Positions 25,038-36,959 of a stretch of 64,000 nt of DNA are shown here, in pieces (within the stretch, counting starts at the first letter, position 1; every line of letters begins with the position of its first letter). A model generated the notes under the pieces. The model saw only the letters and a program-made list of their open reading frames with translations. It had not been told where the DNA came from and did no database searches. Source of the stretch: Phocoena phocoena. Lineage: Eukaryota; Chordata; Mammalia; Artiodactyla; Phocoenidae. Made by a program: the position numbers and the translations under genes. Where the stretch lies: the NCBI RefSeq assembly GCF_963924675.1, contig NC_089222.1, positions 114,157,316-114,221,315 on the forward strand. The letters run 5' to 3'.

Positions 25038-25494
25038 CTGAAACATATAATTCTTGAAATTAAAAAATCCATGGGAATGGTATGGAAAAAGAAAGCCTTC
25101 TCTACACTCTTTTAAAGCATCATCGGTTGAGCTTTAAGTTGGTATTTAAAAAATCTTAGAGTTATGTCATATTTAATGTATGAAAAAAACTGAAATTGAC
25201 AGTGTTGGTTGTTTCTCATAGTCAAACACAAGTTTCAGATGAAAGCAACCCAAAGCTGGCTTTTTTTTTGTCTCTCAAACCCCAAACCTCAGAGCTGTTG
25301 GACTGAGTTGTGTGAATTCTTACTTCACAATGTCACTTGAACTTTTCATTTTTGTTACCTTTGTTGCCTCACACCTGTGTTATGGGGAGGTGATTATCTT
25401 ATCAGTCCTGGGTCTCCTCCCACTGCTCTTTGTCCTGCTCAGTCCTCCCAGTCCTGTTTTCATCCTGTTATTTTACTTATCAAAATCTTTTAAG

Positions 25495-25708
25495 GGGCTT
25501 CCCTGGTGGCGCAGTGGTTGAGAGTCCGCCTGCCGATGCAGGGGACACGGGTTCGTGCCCCAGTCCGAGAAGATCCCACATGCCGCGGAGCGGCTGGGCC
25601 CGTGAGCCATGGCCGCTGAGCCTGCGCGTCCGGAGCCTGTGCTCCGCAACGGGAGAGGCCACGACGGTGAGAGGCCCGCGTACCGCAACAAAACAAAACA
25701 AAACAAAA
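25495..25708 (+). mobile_element. CHR-type tRNA-derived SINE, short form
   Basis: Sense copy whose tail is a clean AAAAC repeat rather than plain A. Duplication 'caaaatcttttaag' at 25481-25494 and 25709-25722. Confidence 0.95.
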
Positions 25709-25949
25709 CAAAATCTTTTAAGAACTTCTTTGTTACTAAGAGGCTAGAATCCAGAAGCCTCTCTTGAACATTATTAGATCTTAGAGTTTGGCCCAAGTTG
25801 ACATTTCAGCTCCTAGTTTCTACTAGTCTTAGACCAAACCCTTCATACAAATGATGCTAGGCTTCTTTTTGATACATTATTCTCTGTTTCTTCCCCTCTA
25901 TATTTGTTTCGAATCATCCTTCTCACTCATTTCTGCTTATCACAGGGGT

Positions 25950-26346
25950 TGTTATGGGTTGAAGTTTGTCCCACAAAAACAGTTGTTGAAGTCTTAACCC
26001 TTAGTATCTGTGAATGTGACATTATTTAGAGATGGGGGCTTTGCCGATGAGCAAGTTAAGATGAGGTCATTAGGGTGGGCCTTAATCCAATTTTAAAAGG
26101 AGGAAATTTGGGCACAGAAAGAGAGATAGGGAGAAGACCATGTGAAGATGAACTTCCAGGAAACCTCTAGAAGCTGGGAGAAAAGCATAAAACAGATTCT
26201 CCCTCACAGCCTTCAGGAGGAACTAATCCTGCTGGATCTTAATCTTGGACTTCTAGTCTCCAGAACTGTGAGACCAAAAAATTCTGTTGTTTAATCCACC
26301 CAGTTTGTTGTACTTTGTTATGGCAACCCTAGAAAATGGATACACT
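25950..26346 (+). mobile_element. MaLR (MLT1/MST-type) solo LTR
   Basis: About 395 bp in LTR order: 'tgttatgggttgaagtttgt', 'gaggtcattagggtgggcct', 'agaccatgtgaagatgaact', 'cttggacttctagtctccag', 'aactgtgagaccaaaaaatt', and 'aaaatggatacac' at the end. It is a non-coding solo LTR of an ancient ERVL-MaLR element; no internal region or protein gene is attached. Confidence 0.85.
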
Positions 26347-26349
26347 CAA

Positions 26350-27025
26350 CTATTTTGTTTATTTAAAAAAATGTTATTTTTGCCTTACTGTCCCTCTTCA
26401 AGAATCTGGTGGGCTTTTCTGTGTATAGATTGTCTCTCTAGAAAAATGCAAATATGTTTATCAACACAAAACTCCAAATAATTTCAGGGGCAAAGAACCT
26501 TTGACCAACCCAAATCATATCCAGCTTTCCATGTCCAACCGAAACCTCGTCTTCTCTGAGAAAGCAGTCTCCCCACTTCACTTTTGGTTCTTATTTCTTC
26601 TCTGGCTTTTACTGTATATATTTTGTTTTTGGTGCTTCATCACAAACTTCTTGGATTCTGAACTTCCCAACATATATAAGCCCTCCCCAACTTAAAAACA
26701 CCAGTCTTTCTCAGTCCTGAAGTCCTCCATTGTAAGATTTTGAAGTATAGGATTAGTTCACCAACATTACAAGGTAAGTATATATATGATATGGGGAGAT
26801 CACATGTTCACAATTCCCAATAAATGCTTGGGAGTTACTGATTTACTAAGTGCTCAGTACCTTCATGCCAGCTAGTGTTGTTCCTTTCTTAATATTAATG
26901 TCTGCTAAAATACTTCTCCACACAAAATTACTTGAATTTCCTGCTTGGGCAAGGGAATAATAATAACAGGTGTTAACTGCGCTCAGCCTGTGCTGAGTCC
27001 AGCAGAAGTTTAAAATGTGAAGGCA
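26350..27025. other. Intronic DNA without recognised features
   Basis: Unique-looking intron; I see no gene or confident repeat. Confidence 0.5.
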
Positions 27026-27027
27026 GA

Positions 27028-27225
27028 GAAGCAGTGTTGCATGGCAATGCATTGTAAGGACTGCGGGTCCTGGAGCCCGCAGCTTTGAATATGATTCTCA
27101 GCTCTCTGTGAATTATTTGGGAGATATTGTGCAAGTTGTTTACTCCTGCGAACTTTTCTTTATTCATCTAAAAAAATAAAGATAATTAACCTTATATTTC
27201 TTGTGAAGATTAGAACCTGTCCTAA
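27028..27225 (+). mobile_element. MIR SINE remnant
   Basis: 'gtcctggagcccgcagcttt', 'gattctcagctctctgtgaa' and 'ttatatttcttgtgaagatt' in MIR order, diverged. Confidence 0.65.
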
Positions 27226-27784
27226 GACTATGTCACTTTTTATATCTCTGTGCATGCCCAGGGAAATTTGCCTCCACTCTCAAAAATTCATAGACACTTT
27301 GAAGCACATCCTGGATGAGCTAAGAACACCTCTTCTTTAGACTCTTCTACAAAAGATTTTATCCTGAACCTCATGTTTAAAAGATTCGGAAGGACCAGGT
27401 CTTGGTTCTGGCTACAAGGGATTATTTGTTGTCAGCTTTAATCAAGTATTTTCAATCCGTTGACTCGTTTTCCTTTGTTTGGAAAATGTGAGGATCGACA
27501 AATTTATCTGTTCTTATTCCAGCTTTAGCATGCTATATTAACCTCATTTTATGGATGAAGAAACTGACCCAGTAACTGAGGATGGAGAGGTAGTCATTTA
27601 TGAACCTAGGAGAAAAACCCAAGTATTCTGATATGGATTCACTACCTTCCTTCCTCCCAACTACCATGTAGAACCGAAGTATTTTTTCTAGTTTTTCCTA
27701 CATTAATTTGAGAGTTGAAGAAAAATCTTTGGATTGATGATATTTATTCTTATATAAGATAAATCCTTAAATAATTGGACTGTT

Positions 27785-27990
27785 TTACAGCATAGATTAG
27801 TGGTTAGGTGCCTGAATTCTGGAGCTGACTGCAGGGATGTAAATCTCTGTTCCATCACTTAGTACCTGTGAAATCTTGGACTGGTTACTTATTTTCTGTG
27901 CCTCAGTTTGTTTCCTCATCTATGAATTATGAATAATAGTAGTGCCTAACTCAGAACATTTTGAGGATTGTGAGAATTATGAAAATGGAA
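27785..27990 (+). mobile_element. MIR SINE remnant
   Basis: 'cagcatagattagtggttag', 'aatcttggactggttactta', 'gcctcagtttgtttcctcat' and 'tagtgcctaactcagaacat' make this a clear near-full-length MIR. Confidence 0.85.
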
Positions 27991-28057
27991 CATAAGTATA
28001 TTGTAGCTATTGTTCTAACATTCCTGACTAACGAGATAATTTTAAAAGTCTTCTTCA

Positions 28058-28528
28058 TGGAAGCAACCTAAGTGTCCATCGACAGATGAATGGATAAAGA
28101 AGATGTGGCACATATATACAATGGAATATTACTCAGCCATAAAAAGAAACAAAACTGAGTTATTTGTAGTGAGGTGGATGGACGTAGAGACTGTCATACA
28201 GAGTGAAGTAAGGCAGAAAGAGAAAAACAAATACCATATGCTAACATGTATATATGGAATCTAAAAAAAAAAAAAAAAAGGGTTCTGAAGAACCCAGGGG
28301 CAGGACAGGAATAAAGGCACAGACGAAGAGAATGGACTAGAGGATACGGGGAGGTGGAAGGGTAAGCTGGGACGAAGTGAGAGAGTGGCATGGACATATA
28401 TACACTACCAAAATAGATAGCTAGTGGGAAGCAGTTGCATAGCACAGGGAGATCAGCTCGGTGCTTTGTGAGCACCTAGAGGGGTGGGATAGGGAGGGTG
28501 GAAGGGAGATGCAAGAGAGAGGAGATAC

Positions 28529-28582
<54 letters not shown>

Positions 28583-28665
28583 AACTGACTCATTTTGTTA
28601 TACAGCAGAAACTAACACACCATTGTAAAGCAATTATACTCCAATAAAGATGTTAAAGAAAAATA
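28058..28665 (+). mobile_element. L1 3' end (ORF2 tail and 3' UTR)
   Basis: Begins inside the last part of ORF2 ('gtccatcgacagatgaatgg', 'aatggaatattactcagcca') and runs through the 3' UTR ('catagcacagggagatcagc', 'accattgtaaagcaattata') to 'ccaataaagatgttaaag' and an A-rich tail. It is 5'-truncated and non-coding. A 47-bp TA repeat lies inside it. Confidence 0.93.
28532..28578. repeat. (TA)n microsatellite, 47 bp
   Basis: Pure TA alternation inside the L1 3' UTR. It is self-complementary, so able to form a cruciform or hairpin, and probably length-variable. Confidence 0.95.
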
Positions 28666-28669
28666 AATG

Positions 28670-29795
28670 TCTTTTTTTATTGAAGTATTACTAATTTACA
28701 ATGTTGTGTTAGCTTCAAGTGTACAGCAAAGTGACTCAGTTTTTATATATATATATATATTCTTTTTCAGATTCGTTTCTGCAATAGCTTATTAAAAGGT
28801 ATTGAGTAAAGTTCCCTGTGCTATACAGTAGGTCCTTGTTGTTTGTTTACCTATTTTTTATATAGTAGTGTGTATAAGTTAATCCCAAACTCTTAAGTTC
28901 TCTCTCTTCCTCTATCCCCTTTGGTAACCATAAGTTTGTTTTCTATGTCTGTGAGTCTCTCTCTGTTTCATAAATAAGTTCATTTGTATCTTTTTGTTCT
29001 TTAGATTCCTCTTATAAGCAATTTATGTTGCTACAAATGCAAGTATTTCATTATTTTTTATGGCTGAGTATTATTCCATTGTCTATATGTACCACATCTT
29101 CTTTATCCATTCATCTGTCAATGGACATTTAGGTTGCTTCCATGGTTTGGCTATTGTAAATAGCGCTGCTCTGAATAGTGCTGTAAATAGCGGTGCATGT
29201 ATCTTTTCAAATTATTTTTCTCTGGCTATATGCCCGGGAGTGGGATTGCAGCATTATGTGGTAACTCTATTTTTAGTTCTTTAAGGACCCTCCATACTGT
29301 TCTCTATAGTGACTGCACCAATTTTCATTCCAACAGTGTAGGATGATTCCTTTTTCTCCACACCCTCTCCAGCATTTATTATTTATAGACTTTTTAATGA
29401 TGGCCATTCTGACTGGTCTGAGGTGATACCTTATGGTAGTTTTGATTTGCATTTCTCTAATATTTAGCAATATTGAGCCTCTTTTCATGTGCCTGTTGGC
29501 CATCTGTATGTATTTTTTGGAGGGGTGTCTATTTAGGTCTTCTGCCCATTTTTTGATGGGGTTGTTTGTTTTTTTGATATTAAGTTGTATGAGCTGTTTT
29601 GTATATTTTGGAAATTAATGCCTTCTCAGTAACATCATTTGCAAATATTTTCTCCCAGTCTGTAAGTTTTCTTTTCATTTTGTTTATGTTTTCCTTTGCT
29701 GTGCAAAAGCTTTTAAGTTTAATTAGGTCCCATTTGTTTATTTTTGTTTTTATTTCCATTATTCTAGGAGACAGATACAAAAATTATGTTTAAAC
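28670..29795 (-). mobile_element. L1 3' end, antisense (ORF2 tail and 3' UTR)
   Basis: Read on the complement: ORF2 C-terminal region (from about 29795), the 'gatgaatggataaagaagat' motif near 29100, the 3' UTR and an A-tail that shows as T's at 28672-28679. Stops and frameshifts are present, and it is truncated at its 5' side. It lies tail to tail with the L1 at 28058. Confidence 0.93.
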
Positions 29796-29799
29796 CATT

Positions 29800-31115
29800 G
29801 AGTTTGTGTGGCTAATGGATGAATAAGAATTAAAACTTGAAGATTTCCTGAGACTAGAATTTAAAGTTGTTTTGAGAATTAATAAATGTTTAAATGTAAA
29901 TTTAATCCTGTAAATTTAATGTATAATCTGTAATGAAAATAGGGGTTTGAGTAGTCATTAGTATTTTGCAGGAAGGTTCTGAACAGTGTGAACCAAATTG
30001 AAGGCACAAATAAGCATATTTTTAAAGTGATGTAACTAGGAATATAGCATTAAAGAAAAATCATATACTTAATAGTATATTCATACTTAATTTTCATTTC
30101 CATATATTAAAGGATTATAGAGAATTTTAAAGTAACATTTTAGAAAGGCAGTATTATAATCAAAGTACCAGACAACTGTAGGTTACAGATAAAAAAGTTG
30201 GAATTTAGCATTTTTTAACAAGGTGTTAAATATTTTTGGAATTATTGAAATTTTAAAAAAAAATACCTTTAAAAATGTATTTTTGAAGATATGCATCAAC
30301 ACTTAAACTTTTAAAAACTCATTGGTCCCCAAATTCCATAACTAAGATGGTATATTAAGGAAATAATTTAATACATGAATGAAGGTGTGTACACAATTAT
30401 GTTAAACTTTAGATTTTGATAATCCTAAAAATTTGGTAATAAACTTCCTATAAAGAAGTTCAGTTAATTGTAGCACGTCAATGAGATATATTATTTATAC
30501 ATTTAAAGTTTTATGGTTTTTATACATAAAAAACATAAAAATGTGTTTTTCATGAGTTCCTAGTGAAAGGGCAAAATGTTTACTGTAAGAAAAAATTGAT
30601 TTTAGGATATATCATGTAAAAATGAATAGAATAATATTGGAAAGAAGGGTATTAAAATAATAGCCTTGTTTTTTTCTGTAAGTGTATGGAATTATAAGTA
30701 AGTATTTTATTATTTACTTTACTCCATACTTTCTACATTTTCTGCAATGCATTTTTTATTACTTATTTTAATTTGTATCAGTTTTTGTATATTTTTTATT
30801 TATAAAAGTAATATATAAAAGGAAACATAACTTTTTGGCTGTCGATTTTGAGAGGCTTGTTTATACTATAGGTTAATTTTTAACTTGAGTAAAGTTGAGA
30901 CAACAGCTCAAGTTATGTTGTTATACTTCCTACCCCTGGAACAATATTTGCCATTTTCTTTCCATTTCTTGACTCAGTGATTTCATAATGCACAAGTATA
31001 TGAGTAAAATATTCTCTTTGAAGAGGGTATTCTTGCAAGTATACATTAGTCATATATATTTTAGATTTTTTAATACATGATTACACTAAATGTTGTATTA
31101 AGGTTCTGCTAATAG
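29800..31115. other. Very AT-rich intronic DNA
   Basis: I see no coding region or confident transposon; several short A/T runs. Confidence 0.55.
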
Positions 31116-31117
31116 TT

Positions 31118-31375
31118 GAGTGGAGAATAGCTATTATAAATGTAAACTCTGGAGCCAAATTACCTGAGACCATGACTCAGATCTCTCATATATTAGCAGT
31201 GTGACCTCAGGTGAAGTACTTAACATTGTTATGCTTCAATTTCTCATCTATAAAATGGGATTAATAAGAACATTGCAGTTTTTTTGTGTGTGTGTGATAA
31301 TTAAATGAGTTAATGCATTTGAAACACTTAGAAAAGTGTGGCATGCATAGTAAGTACTGTATAACTATTTGCTAG
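31118..31375 (+). mobile_element. MIR SINE, near full length
   Basis: 'aactctggagccaaattacc', 'tagcagtgtgacctcaggtg', 'caatttctcatctataaaat' and 'aattaaatgagttaatgcat' through 'atagtaagtactgtataact'. One of the best preserved MIRs here, interrupted by a short GT tract. Confidence 0.88.
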
Positions 31376-31477
31376 TATTAACATTAGTAGTCATTGAAAT
31401 ATTGTAAAAATGGTATAATTTCAGAACACTCAATAATATGAGAAATATATATCATCATAGCCTCAGCTTCTAGTTCA

Positions 31478-31620
31478 GTGGTTCTCAAACTTTAGAGTTC
31501 ATTAAAATCACATTGTGTAAAGTACCATTTAGAAGTCGTCACACCCAAAAGGTATGACTGAATAGGTCAGGGACCACTTATCTACACTTTTAACCTCATC
31601 CCAAGTTTTTCTAAAGCAGA
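31478..31620. mobile_element. Possible MER5-type fragment
   Basis: Starts 'cagtggttctcaaactttag', the usual MER5 end, but the middle is too diverged to be sure. Confidence 0.4.
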
Positions 31621-32754
31621 AAAATAAAATAAAGAATACTTAGAAATTAGAGAAACCTCTAAAACAAATAAAGATGGATCGCATATTGAGGCTCATTGCT
31701 TTCATTTAATGTTTAATATTAAAAAAAAATTTTTTTAAAGGTTACCTACTGAGTGGGTCATTACTACTCCAGTTTGGAATGCCTGTACCTGATATTTTGG
31801 AAGGCTTTATTTTGATGCGCCTATATTTGTCTCTGAAAACATTAGATGCAATTTTATACATACTTGTAGTAAACAAAATACTTACTTCAAAAGAAAAGTA
31901 CCCTTACTTTTTCAAAAGACCATATTCTATAAATAAATAATATATAATATAATACATTATATAAATATAGTTACAAATAAATACAGTTCTAAAATGAATA
32001 AAACAAAAAATCAGCCAAGTAAACAAACAAAAACAACTTTCATCCCTCTCCATCTCAGTTCTTGTTTCAGTGCTAGCAGAAAGCTAGAGAAATACCTATT
32101 ATATTGAAATATTTTACTAGTTATTAACAGGCTGAGTAGGAAAAATGTAAATATATTTTGATAATGTAATCGGGTCTTAATTATTATTAATAGAAGGTCT
32201 CAGAATTTCTCAAAAATAGTCAAATGTGAAGAGAAAATTTATTTAAGATTAAGAAGAAAAAAAGACTTTCCCTGAGTGACATAGACTAGGAATTACCTTG
32301 TAATGTATCGAAGATAAGTAAAATAATTAGGTCTATTTGTTTCCTAAAGAGAAGAGGTGATTGATACCTGTTAATAGGTTTAAATCCATATCCAGTCTTT
32401 GAACTCCTAGTGAGGGCACAGGGCAGGACCAAGCAGCTCTGCGCCTCAGGGTTTGTGGCCTCTTTTCATTTAAATCTCATACAGACTTTCAACCTTTCCA
32501 GGAGGGCTTATTTTTGGTTGAAGACATTGGCTTCTGCTCATTCTGTCTTGCATGGAGTACATTTGCTTCCACTAATTCTAACTATGTTTCACACAGCTTT
32601 GCATATACAACTCTTTCATTTGTTCAGTGATTGCTTTTGTGTATTCGCAAAAAAAGGGTAATATTGGCTAAAAGGTATATAAGTGCATATGCATCGTTCA
32701 AGTGCACACAGTGTTAGCTGTGTATCGTTCACATTGACTTTGCAGTTTTAGTAA

Positions 32755-32778
32755 CAGAGAGAGAGAGAGAGAGAGAGA
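32755..32778. repeat. (GA)n microsatellite
   Basis: About twelve GA units followed by 'aaagacagg'. Confidence 0.9.
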
Positions 32779-32814
32779 AAGACAGGTACTACTGTTTTTG
32801 TTTGTTTCTTTGTT

Positions 32815-32905
32815 TGCACTCTTGTATTACCTGCATCTAGCAAAGACCTGGTGTAGTGTGAGTACTTAGTACATATTTGTTGAGTGAATAAATGAATGCT
32901 AAAGA
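32815..32905 (+). mobile_element. L2 3'-terminal remnant
   Basis: 'cctgcatctagcaaagacct' and 'cttagtacatatttgttgag', then 'tgaataaatgaatg'. This is the typical L2 3' end. Confidence 0.65.
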
Positions 32906-33379
32906 GTTAGCAAAAGTTGAATTTTATTTTCTCCATATTTTGCAAAACATTTTGTTGCCTTTCACACTTCTAAAATAAAATATTTTATTATGAAAATAAT
33001 ACCAGAACATCATGGAATACTTAAAAGCTAGAGAAAATTAGAGAGAATTTTCAACAGTCCCTAAGAAATTGACATTAATATTCTTTTTACATCTTTTTTC
33101 TTGGTCTCTTTCTCCTTCTGTCTCTCTTTTTCTCAGTCTATCTCTTGTGCTAGAATTGTGCAACTTACACTTGTGTTAATCTTTGTGTTTGTGCTGCATA
33201 TGATACTCTGTACAGGTTCCAAAGGTGTTAGAATTAATTTTAAAGAAAGCTCCCTACTTCAAATGGACCAGTGTATCTCCAAATCCTTTCAGGGAGGCCA
33301 TTGCTTCAGGGCTCCTTTCCTGTGGATGTTTGCTTCCCAGAAGCAGAAGTAAAGATTTCCCTTACTTTCTCTTGAACCC

Positions 33380-33439
33380 GGGGGGTGGGGGTGTGGGGTG
33401 TGGGGGGGGTGAGGGCGTGGGAGGGGGTGGGAGGGTGGG
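33380..33439 (+). repeat. G-rich tract with ten G-runs (G-quadruplex type)
   Basis: Runs of G at 33380-33385, 33387-33391, 33395-33398, 33402-33409, 33413-33415, 33419-33421, 33423-33427, 33429-33431, 33433-33435 and 33437-33439, separated by one to three bases apart from one 3-base spacer pair. It fits the G3+N1-7 quadruplex rule more than twice over, on the ROBO1 sense strand. Confidence 0.93.
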
Positions 33440-33534
33440 CACTGACTGTCTTCAAGTATGGATGTGTGTCTATACCATGTTCTAAACTATTTATAAATAT
33501 GTGTGCGGGCATCCACCCATCATTTTTTTCCCAT

Positions 33535-33630
33535 TATCTGATTATTCATTCAACAAATTCTGTTGAATACCTGCTGAGTGCTAGATGCTATTGTAGGCAC
33601 TGGAGATGTAGAAGTATTTCAGTTATTTTT
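33535..33630 (-). mobile_element. L2 3'-end remnant, antisense
   Basis: 'attcattcaacaaattctgt', 'acctgctgagtgctagatgc' and 'attgtaggcactggagatgt' are the reverse complement of the L2 3' end. Confidence 0.7.
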
Positions 33631-33904
33631 TATTTAGTAACTAAGCAGAAGTATTTCAATATTATAAATGCTTTCTAATCAAAACTGATTTTATGGCGCT
33701 TTCCCCTCAAAATTAATTAAACCACCATCAAAATAATGATTAAAAGTATTATATTTCCTTTTTAAAGTTACATTAGCATACAAAATGATAAATTCATATA
33801 GACATCATATTATTGCAATTAAAAAATAAAAAACCCTCAGGAAAAAGTGACAACAGACCTCCATTCCACAAGAAAAAAAAATTCCAAACATACCTGCAAA
33901 AGAA

Positions 33905-33934
33905 GGAGAGAGAGAGAGAAAGAGAGAGAGAGAG
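33905..33934. repeat. (GA)n microsatellite
   Basis: GA repeat with one AA interruption. Confidence 0.9.
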
Positions 33935-33959
33935 CGTTACAAATCTCAAGTCAGAGTGC

Positions 33960-35400
33960 AAAAAAGAAAAAAATCCTCAGAAGAATTTCTTGGAATTTTA
34001 TCATTTTGCATCAAAATTTACATATGGTAATAATTTATGTACATGGATTTTTCTCTGTTAGATCAACTACACAGAACTTTGTTGTGGATTGATGAAGTAT
34101 TTACTTATCTCTTTAGAAAATAAAGATTACAGAGTCGATTTTAAGTTAACATATAGAATAGCTTTTAAATCCCCATATCTCATATATCAAAGGATTAGAA
34201 TCTGCGTCTCAGCATTTTTTTATTAGGGTGCCTTTTAGAATCTGTAAGAACTAAATTTGAGATATAATGAGAGAGAAACGGGGAAGTTATGGAGAGGTGA
34301 AGATGAAAGTTTGCTAATTGTAAAAGAGTTTGTTTAGAAATTCTTGTTCATGTCAGAAGTATTGACTGTGTTTTAAAATGAGTGAAGTTGACTGCATTCC
34401 TATAGAGATTTCTCAGTAATCTTTTAAAAGTTGTTTTAAGTGTTTTGTTTTCCAAAAGAGTAATTGTCTTTAGACCATTAATTTTAGAATTGCAATTCCA
34501 TACTCTATCTTGCAGACATTAATAACTTAACCTAGATTCAGGAGTTCTCTAAATATGGCTCAAGCATGACTAATTCAAGAAATAAAGTTGAAAGTTTTAT
34601 TTTAATACTTTAATTGATTAAAGGTTATTGACTAAGTAAATTATATCTATACAGATTCTATGAAAATCTAATGTAACTCTTTAGGGAAAGAATTGATAAA
34701 TATTACTTTACATAATCATTTTTTAAAAACTTCTGTACAGTTAAGGAATTATATTTTATCCATATTTGTTTTTATGTACTTTTAATTTATGATTTAAAAA
34801 CATTTTTAAACACAAAAATAAGATTATTTTCAGAATAAAGGTTTTCCCCTAGAAATTTGAATTCAGGACAGAGGAAGATTAGTAAGCCAGGTTTATTTTA
34901 TACAGTTATAAGAGTGTTTTTATGTTGCTATTTCAATAAGGAAAGTCTTCTTATGTTTTGTGTACTGAAGTAGTTAGCTAAAATTTATAACCATTTGCTG
35001 TTTCTATATTATATCCAAAGAAATGAAGTATAAATTAACATTGATTGGAATGCCACATAATTTGTTCTAATATGTGGAAAATCCAATATTAGAATGAACT
35101 ATATTTCTATAACAATAAAAAATATTCACAGGACCACCCATATACTGTTTTCATAGTTCAAAATATTGTCCAAAACGCTTTGTCTATAAAAAACAGTCCT
35201 AAAAGCTGAAACAAGCGATTCTATGTTCAGACCTAAATATCTTGGTTCATCAGTATGAGCATTAATAAATAAAGAATTATTTGTGAATTTTGATAGTCTT
35301 AGTATATCTACAGAGAGTTGACTTGAAATGTTATGCTACACAATTACCAACTTTATCTATATTCTCGCTACCCATAGGATTTTTTATCTTTGTAATGAAA
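33960..35400. other. Very AT-rich intronic DNA
   Basis: I see no gene, RNA gene or confident repeat in this interval. Confidence 0.55.
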
Positions 35401-35414
35401 AGGAAAAGAAGAAC

Positions 35415-36525
35415 AATATGACTGTTCACTCAGTTTATTGAACATCTTTATGATCATTACCTTGAACTCTTTATTGGGTAGATTTCTTATCTCCACTTTC
35501 CTTAGGTCTTCCGGGATTCTGTCTTGTTCCTTCATTTGGCACATATTCCTCTGCCTCCTTATTTTGCCTAATTCTCTGTGTTTATATTTACGTAGTTAGG
35601 TAGGTTGGTTACGTTTCCCAGTCTCGGAGAAGTGTCCTTACATAGGAGACATCCTATGGGGCCCAGCAGCATGCTCCCCTCTGTTCACCAGAGCTGTATG
35701 CTCTTGGGGTGTCCCCTGTGTGGGCTACCTGGGCCCCTCTGTTGTGGCAGGGCTAACTACTGTGGGTGCGCTGGTAGGCGGGGTGGGCTTGTGGTCTGGT
35801 TGACTGCTAAGCCCTGCTTTGTGTGGTGACTGGTGCTGGGCTGCCCCGCCCCCGGTGGCCGGGTAAGCCTTTAGCGCTATTAGGCCAGAGGGAGGACTCC
35901 AAAATGGTGCTTGCCTACACCAGTGTCTTCATGGTATAACGAGCTCCCCAAGATGGCTACTGCCAGCATTTATGTCCTCAGGGGAGTCCCAGTTGCCTTC
36001 TGCCTCTCTGGGAGGCTTTTCTAAGATCAGCAAGTGGATCTGACCCAGGTTCCTTTCAGATTATTGCCTCTGGGCTGGGACTCAGAGGGTGTGAATTTTT
36101 TGCATGCCCTTTCACAGAGAAGTCTGTTTTCTATAGCCCTCTGACTCTCCCGTATCTAAACCCCTTTGGCCTTCAAAACCAAGTGTTCTGCGAGCTCTTC
36201 TTCCAGGCAGGGCCCCTGGGTTAGAGAACCCAATGGTGGCCTAAACGTCTCGCTTTTTGGAGAAAACCTCAGCAGTTGTGATTCTCCTCCTGTTTGTGGG
36301 TCATCTCCCTGGGGGTGTGGGTCTTGACTGTACTATGTCTCTGCACCTCTTATCTGTCTCATTTTGGTTCCTTCTTTATAACTTTAGTTATAGAAGATCT
36401 TTTCCGCTAGTTTTCAGGTCACTCTCATAGATAGTTGCCCTGTAAAGGGTTGCAATTTTGGTGTGTTCATGGAAGGAGATGATCTCAGGGTCTTTCTACT
36501 TCACCATCTTGGCCCTCTCAACCCG
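35415..36525 (-). mobile_element. L1 5' UTR / ORF1-start-like block, antisense
   Basis: Read on the complement, it begins 'agggccaagatggtgaagta' near 36515, the usual start of a mammalian L1 5' UTR (a CAAGATGG YY1-type site). It continues through a GC-richer block and ends with 'caaatgaaggaacaagacag' and 'ctacccaataaagagttcaa', wording known from the L1 5' UTR/ORF1 region of laurasiatherian mammals. No 3' portion follows at 35.4 kb, so it is truncated on the opposite side from usual. The assignment is from recall; an LTR-type element is the alternative. Confidence 0.55.
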
Positions 36526-36959
36526 AATCTGTATTATTTTAAAAGCATTACTGTGTCTTTTAAAGTTTTGAAAGTAATATATTTAATCAATATATCTATA
36601 TGGAATATTTTTCACACGGAACAGAGATGCTTCATTATAGATGATCTTAGCGTCAACATCTGATAATTCTTAGTAAAACAATCAGTTGGCTGTGCTAAGT
36701 GCTCTAGTTTTATTTTACTTTTTTATCCTCTTGAAAACTGTTTTGCTGGAATTGTGCCAGATCTTGCCAAGAACTGTGTAAATGAGAAATTATTTTGGTT
36801 TGACTTCTCAACTAAAACTAGAGACTGGCTTAGTCTGCAACTGTTCTTACAGATTTAGGAAAAATGTAATTGATTTCTTTATAAATTAACAAGAGTCCTA
36901 ATGTAATCCCAGAAGAAGAGAATCATAGAATCAAACAATGGTCTTTATTCCAATTTCCA

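Noticed and set aside
28194..29793. Open frames across the L1 remnants
   Set aside because: They are fragments of L1 ORF2 or its UTR, truncated and with stops; no working reverse transcriptase or endonuclease is encoded.
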